Below are positions 27,725-35,778 of a stretch of DNA of 43,839 nucleotides, piece by piece. Made by a program: the position numbers and the translations under genes. The stretch comes from an uncultured Dokdonia sp. (lineage in GTDB: Bacteria; Bacteroidota; Bacteroidia; Flavobacteriales; Flavobacteriaceae): the NCBI GenBank assembly GCA_938002835.1, contig CALKZS010000047.1:1-43839 (forward strand), written 5' to 3'. Numbering within the stretch: position 1 is the first letter of the stretch; each line of letters opens with the position of its first letter. Under the pieces are notes generated by a model that made no database searches, had not been told where the DNA came from, and was given only the letters and a program-made list of their open reading frames with translations.

Positions 27725-28498
27725 TTATTTTTTCTTTTTATCTTCTTTATCTGCCCATTTTTTTGCTCTTGCAGATCTCTTTGCAGATCCTGGGTGAGAA
27801 GAAGTTAAAGAACCTTTACCGCCATCGCCACTTAGTTCGGCAAGTTTTGCAAAAGCACCTTCCATACCTCTGTAGTTAAGGTTATTTTCTACCATCCATT
27901 TAAAACCATACTCATCAGATTCACTTTCGTTTGATTGTGAGAACTGAGCATTAAGTACATTTTCTACAAAACCTCCCATTTGACCATCTGCAATAATGGC
28001 TCCAGCTCCCGTATTTGCAGTAGCAAGATCTCTAGCAGCAGAAATACCATAGGCTGTTTTGTAACGTTTTTTAGAGTGTCCTAGTTTTACGTGACCTATC
28101 TCGTGACCAATAACGCTTAGTAGCTCATCATCATTCATAAGATCCATAAGACCTGCCATTACTCTCACACTTCCATCTGGAGTTGCAAATGCATTAATGT
28201 CTGATACTACATAAACTTTAAAATTTAGTTTTAATTCTGGATCTATTTTTAAGTCTTTAATAAGATTGTTAAGTCTATCTGCATAAGGATCTCCTGCTTC
28301 TGCAACAGGATTGTTATTATCCATCCAGGTTACACTTTCTAGAGAAAGTTGTGCCATATCTTCATTAGATAAGGTTGCAGCTTTAACTAATTTTTTACCA
28401 GCATCTATATTTCCTTGTTTAAGAAGTTTTTTTCCAAATTGTGCGTTAACTCCCGAAGTACATATTACTGCTAAGAGAATAAATGATAGTTTTTTCAT
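27725..28498 (-). CDS. M48-family metallopeptidase, exported
   Basis: The 257-residue protein starts with a signal peptide (MKKLSFILLAVICTSGVNAQ) and contains the zinc motif HEIGH at 132-136 within LLSVIGHEIGHVKLGHSKK, followed by the third-ligand region SNESESDEYGFKWM. These are M48 (HtpX/Oma1/BepA-like) zinc metalloprotease features; there are no extra membrane helices or TPR repeats, so it is a soluble periplasmic or lipid-free form. It would degrade misfolded envelope proteins, by analogy. It has an exact -7 box upstream and a terminator downstream, so it looks monocistronic. Confidence 0.92.
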   Translation of the reverse strand: MKKLSFILLAVICTSGVNAQFGKKLLKQGNIDAGKKLVKAATLSNEDMAQLSLESVTWMDNNNPVAEAGDPYADRLNNLIKDLKIDPELKLNFKVYVVSDINAFATPDGSVRVMAGLMDLMNDDELLSVIGHEIGHVKLGHSKKRYKTAYGISAARDLATANTGAGAIIADGQMGGFVENVLNAQFSQSNESESDEYGFKWMVENNLNYRGMEGAFAKLAELSGDGGKGSLTSSHPGSAKRSARAKKWADKEDKKKK

Positions 28499-28530
28499 TT
28501 AGATTGTTTTAATTAATTGTTTTAATGATG

Positions 28531-28538
28531 CAAATATA
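28531..28538 (-). promoter_or_regulatory. -7 promoter box (TATATTTG) for the M48 peptidase
   Basis: On the minus strand TATATTTG is an exact TAnnTTTG match 32 bases before the ATG. A -33 box is not obvious. Confidence 0.5.
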
Positions 28539-28593
28539 TTGTGAAAAGTTGTAGTATATACTCCCTATTTTCTGGTTTTTTTTAAAATAAAAA

Positions 28594-28630
28594 AACGGCC
28601 CCGAAAATTTGAATTAGCTTCAGTGCCGTT
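28594..28630 (-). terminator. Intrinsic terminator after the 34-residue membrane peptide gene
   Basis: AACGGC (28594-28599) and GCCGTT (28625-28630) close a hairpin which, on the minus strand, is followed by a run of seven T. It lies 31 bases past the small gene's stop. Confidence 0.75.
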
Positions 28631-28661
28631 TTTTCTATATTATATTTTAGGAAGAAAAATG

Positions 28662-28766
28662 CTATTCTTCGTCTGTTTCGGGTTCTGAATCACTATTACA
28701 AGAGAAGTTTAATAATAAAAAATTAAACGCCACAAGAATACCTATGATGATAAAAAAATAAGTCAT
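28662..28766 (-). CDS. 34-residue single-helix membrane peptide
   Basis: An ATG at 28766-28764 opens a 34-codon frame ending in TAG. The product starts MTYFFIIIGILVAFNFLLLN, one hydrophobic helix, followed by a FSCNS turn and an acidic tail EPETDEE. A strong terminator follows it immediately, which supports a real transcript. I recall similar short hydrophobic-plus-acidic peptides in Flavobacteriaceae but cannot name a family. It is too short for routine gene calling. The function is unknown; a small membrane regulator is one possibility. Confidence 0.5.
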   Translation of the reverse strand: MTYFFIIIGILVAFNFLLLNFSCNSDSEPETDEE

Positions 28767-28838
28767 TAAAGATTGTTTTGATAGTTATATCTTTTAGATA
28801 GATACGTCACTAATCAAAAGGTTGCGTCTTTTTATTTT

Positions 28839-29696
28839 TTATTTTTTAATGTTCATATAATATTTGGTTGTATTTATCTCATTTTCAATCATCTTAAGTT
28901 TTAAAATTTTTGATTGAATATACTCAATTTCTTCTGTAGTTATCTGTTTTTGAGACCAAGTGGTCATAGAAAGCCACTTTTGAATGTCTTCTAATCGTTG
29001 TTCATATCTATTAGAAAGTGTGCGGTCTATAGATGGAATTTTTTTAAAGTCTGCTGTAACGGTATTGATTGTTTCTAATACAGTAAGAACAGCTTTTTTA
29101 TTTTCTAATACAAAATCTTCACGTCCAGCAATCACAAAACAGCTCCAAGGTGTAGGGAAATCTCCTAAACGTTTAAAAATACCATTATCTACTATAGGTT
29201 TTGTGGTAAAGTGTTCCCACATAAAATAATCTGCTTCACCATTAATTAAAGCTTCTACAGCACCATCTAAAGTATTAATGACTTTAAAATCAAGTTTGCT
29301 AGTATCCCAACCACGTTGTTCTGCTTGTACGTGAGCCATCACGTGAGATCCCGATCCATATCTACTTATAGCACAACTTGCATTTTCTAATTGATCTATA
29401 GAAGTAAATTTACTTTGAGCACTTACGTGAACTCCCCATTGTAAAGGTGATGATACATAGAGTTGTAAAATCTTAGATGGATTTCCATTTGCAATATCTT
29501 TAATGATACCTCCAGTAAGTATCACTGCAAGATCAATTTCTTTATTGCGCAATGCTTTATTCATAGCGCCAGTTCCTTCAGGAAATTCTATCCATTCCAG
29601 ATTGATTCCTTTTTCTGCAAACATTCCTTCTTCAATGGCTAGATGCCAAGGAAGATTAAAGTGTTCTGGTACTCCTCCTATTTTTATTGTTGTCAT
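28839..29696 (-). CDS. Solute-binding-like protein (NMT1/SsuA type), no signal peptide
   Basis: The 285-residue protein has the periplasmic-binding-protein type II layout: IKIGGVPEHFNLPWHLAIEE at the N-terminus, the domain-crossover region SRYGSGSHVMAHVQAE (about 130-147), and INGEADYFMWEHFT further on. It resembles the NMT1/THI5-like and taurine/nitrate-binding group. Unlike transport receptors it starts directly in the fold with no signal peptide or lipobox, and no ABC permease or ATPase gene is next to it. A cytosolic binding or metabolic role is therefore possible. An exact -7 box precedes it. Confidence 0.8.
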   Translation of the reverse strand: MTTIKIGGVPEHFNLPWHLAIEEGMFAEKGINLEWIEFPEGTGAMNKALRNKEIDLAVILTGGIIKDIANGNPSKILQLYVSSPLQWGVHVSAQSKFTSIDQLENASCAISRYGSGSHVMAHVQAEQRGWDTSKLDFKVINTLDGAVEALINGEADYFMWEHFTTKPIVDNGIFKRLGDFPTPWSCFVIAGREDFVLENKKAVLTVLETINTVTADFKKIPSIDRTLSNRYEQRLEDIQKWLSMTTWSQKQITTEEIEYIQSKILKLKMIENEINTTKYYMNIKK

Positions 29697-29723
29697 AGAT
29701 TGTTATGTATGCTTTTTTAAAAG

Positions 29724-29731
29724 CAAAAATA
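29724..29731 (-). promoter_or_regulatory. -7 promoter box (TATTTTTG) before the solute-binding-like gene
   Basis: TATTTTTG on the minus strand matches TAnnTTTG exactly, 27 bases before the ATG. It partly overlaps a TGCTTTT/AAAAGCA inverted repeat (29710-29725). Confidence 0.45.
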
Positions 29732-29802
29732 AGATATTAAATATATAATTTTATAGTGAATGCTTTTGTGTTACAAGAGTTTGGCCTTCAGTAATTAAAT
29801 CA

Positions 29803-30687
29803 TTATTCTACAACGCAGTTTAAGGTAAATTTTATGAGGTGTTCGGTAGTTTCGGTAGGGGTAGTACTAAAGGTTTGTGTAGCTCTATTTGCAAGAATAG
29901 CATTAAGTGATACCGCACGATGTCCTAGGAGTTTAGCAAGCCCATAAATACCTGAAGTTTCCATTTCCAAGTTTGTAATACGGAGGTTGTTTTTTTCGCT
30001 TTCGCGAAAGCGAAATGCCCTCAACTTCTCATTCATTTTTATATCACTTGTTTTTAATCGTAACATACGTCCTTGAGGTGCATAAAATCCAATATTAGTT
30101 GCAGTAAACCCTTCGATAACTTTACTTGAAAGAAACTTTTTAGAAAGTCCATCGTCACAAGTTACCACATAAGGAGTGCTCTTTTCTAAGGCCCAATCCA
30201 TATGTTTTATAAAAGCATTTTGGATTTCTGGATGCTGTATTAATTTACTATCATAAAAGTGTAGCAAGGCATCAAGTCCCATTGCATATTTTGAAATTAA
30301 AAAACTATCTACAGGAATGTCTTTTTGAATAGCACCACTTGTACCTATGCGTATGATATCTAATGTGGTATGCGAGTCTTTAATCTCACGTGTTTTGAGG
30401 TCTATATTAACAAGAGCATCTAGCTCATTAAATACGATATCAATGTTATCTGTCCCAATTCCTGTAGATATCACAGAAATTTCTTTGCCTCTATATACAC
30501 CTGTTACAGTTTTAAATTCTCTTTTTTGTGTGGTAAAGCGTATACTGTCAAAGTATTTTGTTACCATATCTACTCGATCTGGATCACCTACAGTAATTAT
30601 AGTTTTTGCAATGTGTTCTGGTTTTAGATGAAGATGGTATACACTGCCATTTTCATTGAGTATCAATTCTGAAGGTGCAATTGGCAT
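29803..30687 (-). CDS. Nucleoside phosphorylase (uridine-phosphorylase-like)
   Basis: The 294-residue enzyme belongs to the PNP/UDP phosphorylase family 1: TIITVGDPDRVDMVTKYF (about 31-48) is the phosphate-binding start, STGIGTDNIDIVFNEL the second glycine segment, IRIGTSGAI (about 112-120) the nucleoside site, and NLEMETSGIYGLAKLLGHRA the ribose-binding Met-Glu region. It cleaves nucleosides with phosphate to base and ribose-1-phosphate; uridine is the best guess. It is the last gene of a five-gene minus-strand operon, 3 bases after the DUF1835 gene. A palindrome is read as FRFRES in its C-terminal third. Confidence 0.9.
   Translation of the reverse strand: MPIAPSELILNENGSVYHLHLKPEHIAKTIITVGDPDRVDMVTKYFDSIRFTTQKREFKTVTGVYRGKEISVISTGIGTDNIDIVFNELDALVNIDLKTREIKDSHTTLDIIRIGTSGAIQKDIPVDSFLISKYAMGLDALLHFYDSKLIQHPEIQNAFIKHMDWALEKSTPYVVTCDDGLSKKFLSSKVIEGFTATNIGFYAPQGRMLRLKTSDIKMNEKLRAFRFRESEKNNLRITNLEMETSGIYGLAKLLGHRAVSLNAILANRATQTFSTTPTETTEHLIKFTLNCVVE
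29994..30015. repeat. Dispersed palindrome copy (perfect, extended to 22 bases)
   Basis: The exact 14-mer (29998-30011) is extended by TTTC and GAAA, making a 22-base perfect palindrome. It is inside the nucleoside phosphorylase gene, the only copy read in the FRES frame. Confidence 0.85.
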
Positions 30688-30690
30688 AAA

Positions 30691-31620
30691 TTACTGCTTT
30701 GAGAGTTGGTGATCATCATCGTTATAGGTGTATTCATATTTATAAACTCCACCTAGTTGAGAGTTATCTTTCATCTGAGTTAAAACATTATGTTTATTAT
30801 CTAAAACATTTTTTGCTTTTTCTGTAAGAGTAAAGATGTTATTTTCTATTGTATAGAATGTATCCATACGTTTTATAATACGATATATTTGTAAATCACC
30901 ATACCCATAATATCCCTGATAGTTAATCATATATCCACATAACTGACTTATGGATTTAATGGTGTGTTTCTGTATAAGACGTAGTAAATGCGTTTCAAGA
31001 GTATTGAGACCTGTTCGTACACTAGGAAATCGTTCTTTATGAGCGCTTATACAATTAGATAAGTATTTGAAGCTTGAGTCTTTTGCTCGTTTGGGATTAA
31101 ATTTTAAGTGGTTATCACTACAGTATAACCTCCATAAATCGTCTGCAAGAAAGAGATCGTGATTATTTAAAGTTACTTTTTTAGTATAATGATTCTGAAG
31201 CTCTTTATTAGAGAGCTGTGCTAAACCTTGCAATTGTTTTTTTCCTTCTATCCAGCCACTACATACTAGGTGTATTTTTCCTTTATAATTCATAGTTTTT
31301 AGAAAGCTAATACAAGCGAGCATATTGATATGACAAAATAAGTCGTATTCAAACCATAAAATAATTTCTTCATATGAGTGAGCATCTGAAATAATTGCAA
31401 GCTGGCTGCCAAATAATGCATCGTATTTACTAGCTTGTTCGGGATATTGCTCTTTAAAAAAGGCAATACGCGTATTTTTAAATGTTTCTGAAGCAAGATT
31501 AACAATCGTTTTTCCTTCGCATAGCATTTCTCTCCATACAGCTATATTTCCATTTATAGAAAGATCTTTAAGTCTAGGTGAGAGTGTATCTCCGTTTAAG
31601 ATGTGTAAAATAGTACTCAT
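30691..31620 (-). CDS. DUF1835 domain protein
   Basis: The 309-residue protein opens MSTILHILNGDTLSPRLKDL and has IAVWREMLCEGKT, both typical of the DUF1835 N-terminal domain, then a helical C-terminal half with a winged-helix-like end (YTIENNIFTLTEKAKNVLD). The family has no established function. It starts immediately before the SUI1-like stop and ends 3 bases before the phosphorylase gene, so it is co-transcribed. No signal peptide or membrane helix is present. The family call rests on N-terminal similarity recalled from other genomes. Confidence 0.82.
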   Translation of the reverse strand: MSTILHILNGDTLSPRLKDLSINGNIAVWREMLCEGKTIVNLASETFKNTRIAFFKEQYPEQASKYDALFGSQLAIISDAHSYEEIILWFEYDLFCHINMLACISFLKTMNYKGKIHLVCSGWIEGKKQLQGLAQLSNKELQNHYTKKVTLNNHDLFLADDLWRLYCSDNHLKFNPKRAKDSSFKYLSNCISAHKERFPSVRTGLNTLETHLLRLIQKHTIKSISQLCGYMINYQGYYGYGDLQIYRIIKRMDTFYTIENNIFTLTEKAKNVLDNKHNVLTQMKDNSQLGGVYKYEYTYNDDDHQLSKQ

Positions 31621-31953
31621 TTAGCCTCCTACACGTTTAGTCTTAAAACCTTTTTCTTTGAGAAAGTCCATAATGCGATTTCTGTAATCTCCTTGTATAA
31701 TGATGCTTTCGTTTTTAAAACTTCCACCCACGCCTAGCAAGGTTTTGATTTCCTTTGCAAGTATTTTAAAATCTGATGTTGCTCCAGTATACCCTTCTAT
31801 AATAGTGATGGGTTTTCCTTTACGTTTTTCATATTTACATATAAGAGGAGCATCTTGTATCCACAAGGTATCTTCTATAGGTAATTCTTCTTGAGGAGTT
31901 TTTTCTGGTGTATGGTTTGGAAATAGATTTTTTAGCTGGTCGCTTAAGTCCAT
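31621..31953 (-). CDS. SUI1/eIF1-like translation factor (YciH family)
   Basis: The 110-residue protein has an acidic N-terminal tail and a C-terminal SUI1 domain (about 42-110): KGKPITIIEGYTGATSDFKI, LLGVGGSFKNESIIIQGDYR, and the closing GFKTKRVGG. Bacterial YciH-type proteins resemble eukaryotic eIF1 and can influence start-site fidelity on the ribosome, but their normal role is unclear. It is the third gene of the oxygenase operon, 15 bases after the membrane-protein gene and touching DUF1835. The identity is firm. Confidence 0.92.
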   Translation of the reverse strand: MDLSDQLKNLFPNHTPEKTPQEELPIEDTLWIQDAPLICKYEKRKGKPITIIEGYTGATSDFKILAKEIKTLLGVGGSFKNESIIIQGDYRNRIMDFLKEKGFKTKRVGG

Positions 31954-31968
31954 AGGCTTATGTTGTAA

Positions 31969-32547
31969 TTATAATTTTTTTATTTCAGTGTTTATGATAG
32001 GAATACCTATTGGAAATACCCACACTTTACCAAAGTAAGGGAAATTAGGCATCCAAACATTTATTTTTTTGTCTTTAAATATGGCGTTGAGGACATTACT
32101 TACAAAATATACATTGTAACAATAAGCCGCAGTAGTAACTAACATAATTATAAAAAAGAAAATAGCAACAATAGTAGTAATCGACCTTGGAAGCATTTGA
32201 TCTACTTTTATAAATAAATTAAATGTAAATAGATAAATAAAACCAATAATTAATACTACTATGCATAAATACATAGATCTTTTAAACCACTTAGAATCTA
32301 GTTTAGAAGCGCCTAATAAAAGTGAGTTTAACCTTTCTCCTACAACCCAAAGCCACCAATAGAAAACCCCTAAGAGACTAAATAAAGGAAGTATCATAAA
32401 AGGGAACTCAAAACTTATACCTGAAGCTAGTGATATAAATAAAAAAATAAATTGACCAATAACAGTTATTATAGGAAATACAACAAATAGTAGTATCATC
32501 CAGCCCCACCCTATATTTAGTACTTTATAAATGCCCTTGTAGTTCAT
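31969..32547 (-). CDS. Four-helix membrane protein of unknown function
   Basis: The 192-residue protein has about four membrane helices (roughly 14-38, 46-68, 90-112 and 124-148) and a short C-terminal soluble end (IGIPIINTEIKKL). No family is recognised. Its ATG follows directly on the oxygenase stop, so it is the second gene of that operon. Acidic or catalytic motifs are lacking. It could anchor or regulate neighbours, but nothing in the sequence shows this. Confidence 0.7.
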   Translation of the reverse strand: MNYKGIYKVLNIGWGWMILLFVVFPIITVIGQFIFLFISLASGISFEFPFMILPLFSLLGVFYWWLWVVGERLNSLLLGASKLDSKWFKRSMYLCIVVLIIGFIYLFTFNLFIKVDQMLPRSITTIVAIFFFIIMLVTTAAYCYNVYFVSNVLNAIFKDKKINVWMPNFPYFGKVWVFPIGIPIINTEIKKL

Positions 32548-33498
32548 TTATTTTTTTATCAATCCTATTTCTACTAGGCGTTGATGTAAAAACTCACCAG
32601 CTGTAATATCATCAAAAGCTTTTGGATGCTCTTTATCTATACACGCCTCAAGACAGTTGAGTTTCATATCTGATCTTGGGTGCATAAAGAAAGGAATTGA
32701 GTAACGAGCGGTACCCCATTGTTCTTTTGGAGGATTTACAACTCTATGTATTGTAGATCGTAATTTATTATTAGTATGACGTTCTAGCATATCTCCTACA
32801 TTAATTACAAGTTCGTCTTCATTAGGAATGGCATCTATCCATTCACCATCTTTGCGTAGTACTTGTAAACCACCAGCAGAAGCTCCCATTAATAATGTAA
32901 TAAGATTAATATCTCCGTGAGCACCAGCACGTACAGCACCTTTAGGTTCTTCTGTAATAGGAGGATAGTGAATAGGGCGTAAAATACTATTTCCGTTACG
33001 AGCCCAGTGGTCAAAATAGAATTCATCAAGGCCTATATACAATGCAAGAGCTCTTAGTACATAAATACCTGTCTTTTCTAGCATACGATATGCTTCCATT
33101 CCTTTTGTATTAAAATCAGGAAGTTCGCTCACTTGTATATTTTCAGGATATGCTTCAATGAGGTTTGCATCTTCATCTGGTTCTTGCCCAAAATGCCAAA
33201 ACTCCTTTAGATCTCCTTCTTTCTTGCCTTTTGCGTGTTCTTTACCAAAAGAGATATATCCCCTTTGACCACCACCACCTTCTATTTCGTATTTTGCTTT
33301 ATCGGCTTCAGGAAGCGCAAAAAAGCCTTTTACATTTTTGTATAAATCATCTACTAAAGCATCATCAAGAAAATGATTTTTTAGTGATACAAATCCTATT
33401 TCTTCGTATGCAGATCCTATTTCATTAACAAACTTTTGTTTACGATCTGGATTTTCACTTAGAAAATCTGAAAGATTAACACTAGGTATATTATTCAT
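32548..33498 (-). CDS. 2-oxoglutarate/Fe(II)-dependent oxygenase (isopenicillin N synthase family)
   Basis: The 316-residue enzyme has the IPNS/DIOX N-terminal segment (SVNLSDFLSENPDRK) and the jelly-roll 2OG-Fe(II) domain: HGDINLITLL supplies His194 and Asp196, KLRSTIHRV supplies His251, and RYS (265-267) is the 2-oxoglutarate-binding RxS. All iron ligands are present, so it should be active. The substrate is unknown; family members hydroxylate or cyclise diverse small molecules. It heads a five-gene operon with an exact -7 box upstream. Confidence 0.92.
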   Translation of the reverse strand: MNNIPSVNLSDFLSENPDRKQKFVNEIGSAYEEIGFVSLKNHFLDDALVDDLYKNVKGFFALPEADKAKYEIEGGGGQRGYISFGKEHAKGKKEGDLKEFWHFGQEPDEDANLIEAYPENIQVSELPDFNTKGMEAYRMLEKTGIYVLRALALYIGLDEFYFDHWARNGNSILRPIHYPPITEEPKGAVRAGAHGDINLITLLMGASAGGLQVLRKDGEWIDAIPNEDELVINVGDMLERHTNNKLRSTIHRVVNPPKEQWGTARYSIPFFMHPRSDMKLNCLEACIDKEHPKAFDDITAGEFLHQRLVEIGLIKK

Positions 33499-33523
33499 TT
33501 TGTTTGTGTTTAAGGTTGTCTTA

Positions 33524-33531
33524 CAAATATA
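33524..33531 (-). promoter_or_regulatory. -7 promoter box (TATATTTG) for the oxygenase operon
   Basis: Exact TAnnTTTG match on the minus strand, 25 bases before the oxygenase ATG. It probably drives all five genes down to the phosphorylase. Confidence 0.5.
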
Positions 33532-33581
33532 GCGAAACCTTTAAGTTTTTAAAATGATTGTAATAATAGCGGTGTTTTTAC

Positions 33582-33595
33582 GCTTTCGCGAAAGC
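33582..33595. repeat. Dispersed palindrome copy (perfect), intergenic
   Basis: GCTTTCGCGAAAGC lies in the 231-base divergent gap between the oxygenase operon and the E1 gene, outside any coding frame. Confidence 0.85.
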
Positions 33596-33701
33596 AAAAA
33601 TAGTATCATAACACATACAATGTTAAGAGTATAAGATATATATGTTATTTACTCTTAAATCAAAAAAGTAAATCTCTGTTTTTCTAAGTAAAATAATTGC
33701 C

Positions 33702-33709
33702 TACATTTA
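33702..33709 (+). promoter_or_regulatory. Possible -7 box (TACATTTA) for the E1 gene
   Basis: TACATTTA matches TAnnTTTG except the last base, 20 bases before the E1 ATG. Weak but suitably placed for a short leader. Confidence 0.3.
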
Positions 33710-33729
33710 CTTATTACATTCTCAAAATA

Positions 33730-35736
33730 ATGGAAAAAACAACCACATTGCCGTTATCATTTAATTACAATAGAAAAGGTATTAGTGATGATACATTGCT
33801 AGATTTATATAAAGCAATGTTAAAACCTCGTATGGTTGAAGAAAAGATGCTCATTTTACTTCGTCAAGGCAAGATATCAAAATGGTTTTCTGGAATAGGT
33901 CAAGAGGCAATCTCAGTAGGAGTCACAATGGTGATGCAAAAAGAAGAATATATTCTACCTATGCATCGTAATCTAGGTGTTTTTACAACAAGAGAGATAC
34001 CATTGTATAGACTCTTTGCACAGTGGCAAGGTAAGATGGGTGGTTTTACTAAAGGAAGAGATCGTAGTTTTCATTTTGGGACACAAGAATATAATATTGT
34101 GGGTATGATCTCACATTTAGGACCACAACTGGGAGTTGCAGATGGAATTGCACTGGCTCATAAATTAAGAGGAAAGCAATCTGTCACTGCTGTTTTTACG
34201 GGTGAAGGAGGGACAAGTGAAGGAGATTTTCACGAGGCACTCAATGTGGCCTCGGTATGGAAATTGCCGGTGTTGTTTTGTATAGAAAATAATGGTTATG
34301 GTCTATCAACTCCTACTTCAGAACAATATAACTGCATAGACCTTGCAGATAGATCTTTAGGCTATGGTATGGAGTCTCATATTATAGATGGTAACAATAT
34401 TTTAGAAGTATATTCTAAAGTAAAAAAAATTACAGAAGATATACGTAACAATCCGCGACCTGTGCTATTAGAGTTTAAAACTTTTAGAATGCGTGGTCAC
34501 GAAGAAGCAAGTGGAACAAAGTATGTTCCAAAAGAGTTATTAGAAGCCTGGTCTATTAAAGATCCTTTAGATAATTATAGAGCTTTTTTACATAAAGAAG
34601 GTATACTCACTGATGGTCAAGATAGTACTATAAAAGCTAAAATCTCTGCAGAGATTACAGGACATCTACTAAAAGCTAACGCTGAAGATGAGATTATACC
34701 AGATCTAGAGACAGAACTTCAAGATATATATGCTCCTTTTAATTTTAGTGAAATAAGACCAAATACGACCACAAAAGAGTTACGACTCATAGATGCTATT
34801 TCTGAGGGGTTGCGGCAGTCTATGGAGAAGTATGGAGATCTGGTTATAATGGGACAAGATATTGCAAATTATGGAGGTGTTTTTAAGATTACCGAAGGCT
34901 TTTTAGAACAGTTTGGTAAAGACCGTGTACGTAACACACCTATTTGTGAAAGTGCCATTGTAGAAACCGCAATGGGACTAGCCATAAGTAATATGAAGGC
35001 AGTGATGGAAATGCAGTTTTCAGACTTTGCAAGTTCAGGCTTTAATCCCATAGTAAATTACCTGGCAAAATCATATTATCGCTGGTCACAACCTGCAGAT
35101 GTTGTGATAAGAATGCCTTGTGGCGCAGGAGTAGGAGCAGGACCTTTTCATTCTCAAACTAACGAAGCTTGGTTTACACATACACCAGGACTTAAAGTAG
35201 TATATCCAGCCTTTCCATTAGATGCAAAAGGATTACTTGCTACAGCAATAGAAGACCCAAATCCTGTAATGTTTTTTGAACATAAGGCACTATACAGAAG
35301 TATACGTCAAGAAATACCTACAGCATATTATACAATACCTTTAGGCAAAGCAACTTTATTACAAGAAGGAGGCCAAGCTACGATTATTACATATGGCGCA
35401 GGAGTTCATTGGGCTCTTGAAGTACTGGAAGCGCATACAGATATTTCAATAGATCTTCTGGATTTAAGGACATTACAACCCCTAGATAAACAAGCAATTT
35501 TTAAATCAGTACATAAGACAGGTAGAGTATTGTTATTGACAGAAGATGCAGCTTTTGGTAGTATAATGTCTGATATATCTGCATTAATAATGGAGAATTG
35601 TTTTGAGTCATTAGATGCTCCGGTGCAGCGTGTAGCTAGTTTAAATACTCCAATACCATTTAATAAGGCGTTAGAGGATCAATATCTCTCAAAACAGCGT
35701 CTTGAAAAAGAATTGCTAGCGTTATTGGCCTATTAA
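33730..35736 (+). CDS. 2-oxoacid dehydrogenase E1, fused alpha and beta subunits
   Basis: I start at the ATG (MEKTTTLPLSFN), giving 668 residues; an earlier TTG adds an unlikely tail. Residues about 20-335 are the E1 alpha domain, with the thiamine-diphosphate motif GEGGTSEGDFHEALN ending in ENN. About 350-668 is the E1 beta domain (VIMGQDIANYGGVFKITEGF, RVRNTPICESAIVETAMGLA). E1 decarboxylates branched-chain or related 2-oxoacids and passes the acyl group to E2. No E2 or E3 gene is adjacent. A 42-base gap leads to the type III PKS genes, so it may feed acyl-CoA starters to them. Substrate class is inferred. Confidence 0.92.
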   Translation: MEKTTTLPLSFNYNRKGISDDTLLDLYKAMLKPRMVEEKMLILLRQGKISKWFSGIGQEAISVGVTMVMQKEEYILPMHRNLGVFTTREIPLYRLFAQWQGKMGGFTKGRDRSFHFGTQEYNIVGMISHLGPQLGVADGIALAHKLRGKQSVTAVFTGEGGTSEGDFHEALNVASVWKLPVLFCIENNGYGLSTPTSEQYNCIDLADRSLGYGMESHIIDGNNILEVYSKVKKITEDIRNNPRPVLLEFKTFRMRGHEEASGTKYVPKELLEAWSIKDPLDNYRAFLHKEGILTDGQDSTIKAKISAEITGHLLKANAEDEIIPDLETELQDIYAPFNFSEIRPNTTTKELRLIDAISEGLRQSMEKYGDLVIMGQDIANYGGVFKITEGFLEQFGKDRVRNTPICESAIVETAMGLAISNMKAVMEMQFSDFASSGFNPIVNYLAKSYYRWSQPADVVIRMPCGAGVGAGPFHSQTNEAWFTHTPGLKVVYPAFPLDAKGLLATAIEDPNPVMFFEHKALYRSIRQEIPTAYYTIPLGKATLLQEGGQATIITYGAGVHWALEVLEAHTDISIDLLDLRTLQPLDKQAIFKSVHKTGRVLLLTEDAAFGSIMSDISALIMENCFESLDAPVQRVASLNTPIPFNKALEDQYLSKQRLEKELLALLAY

Positions 35737-35778
35737 TTCTAAAAGAATAAAACTGTTATGATGTATAACTTCTAGTAG

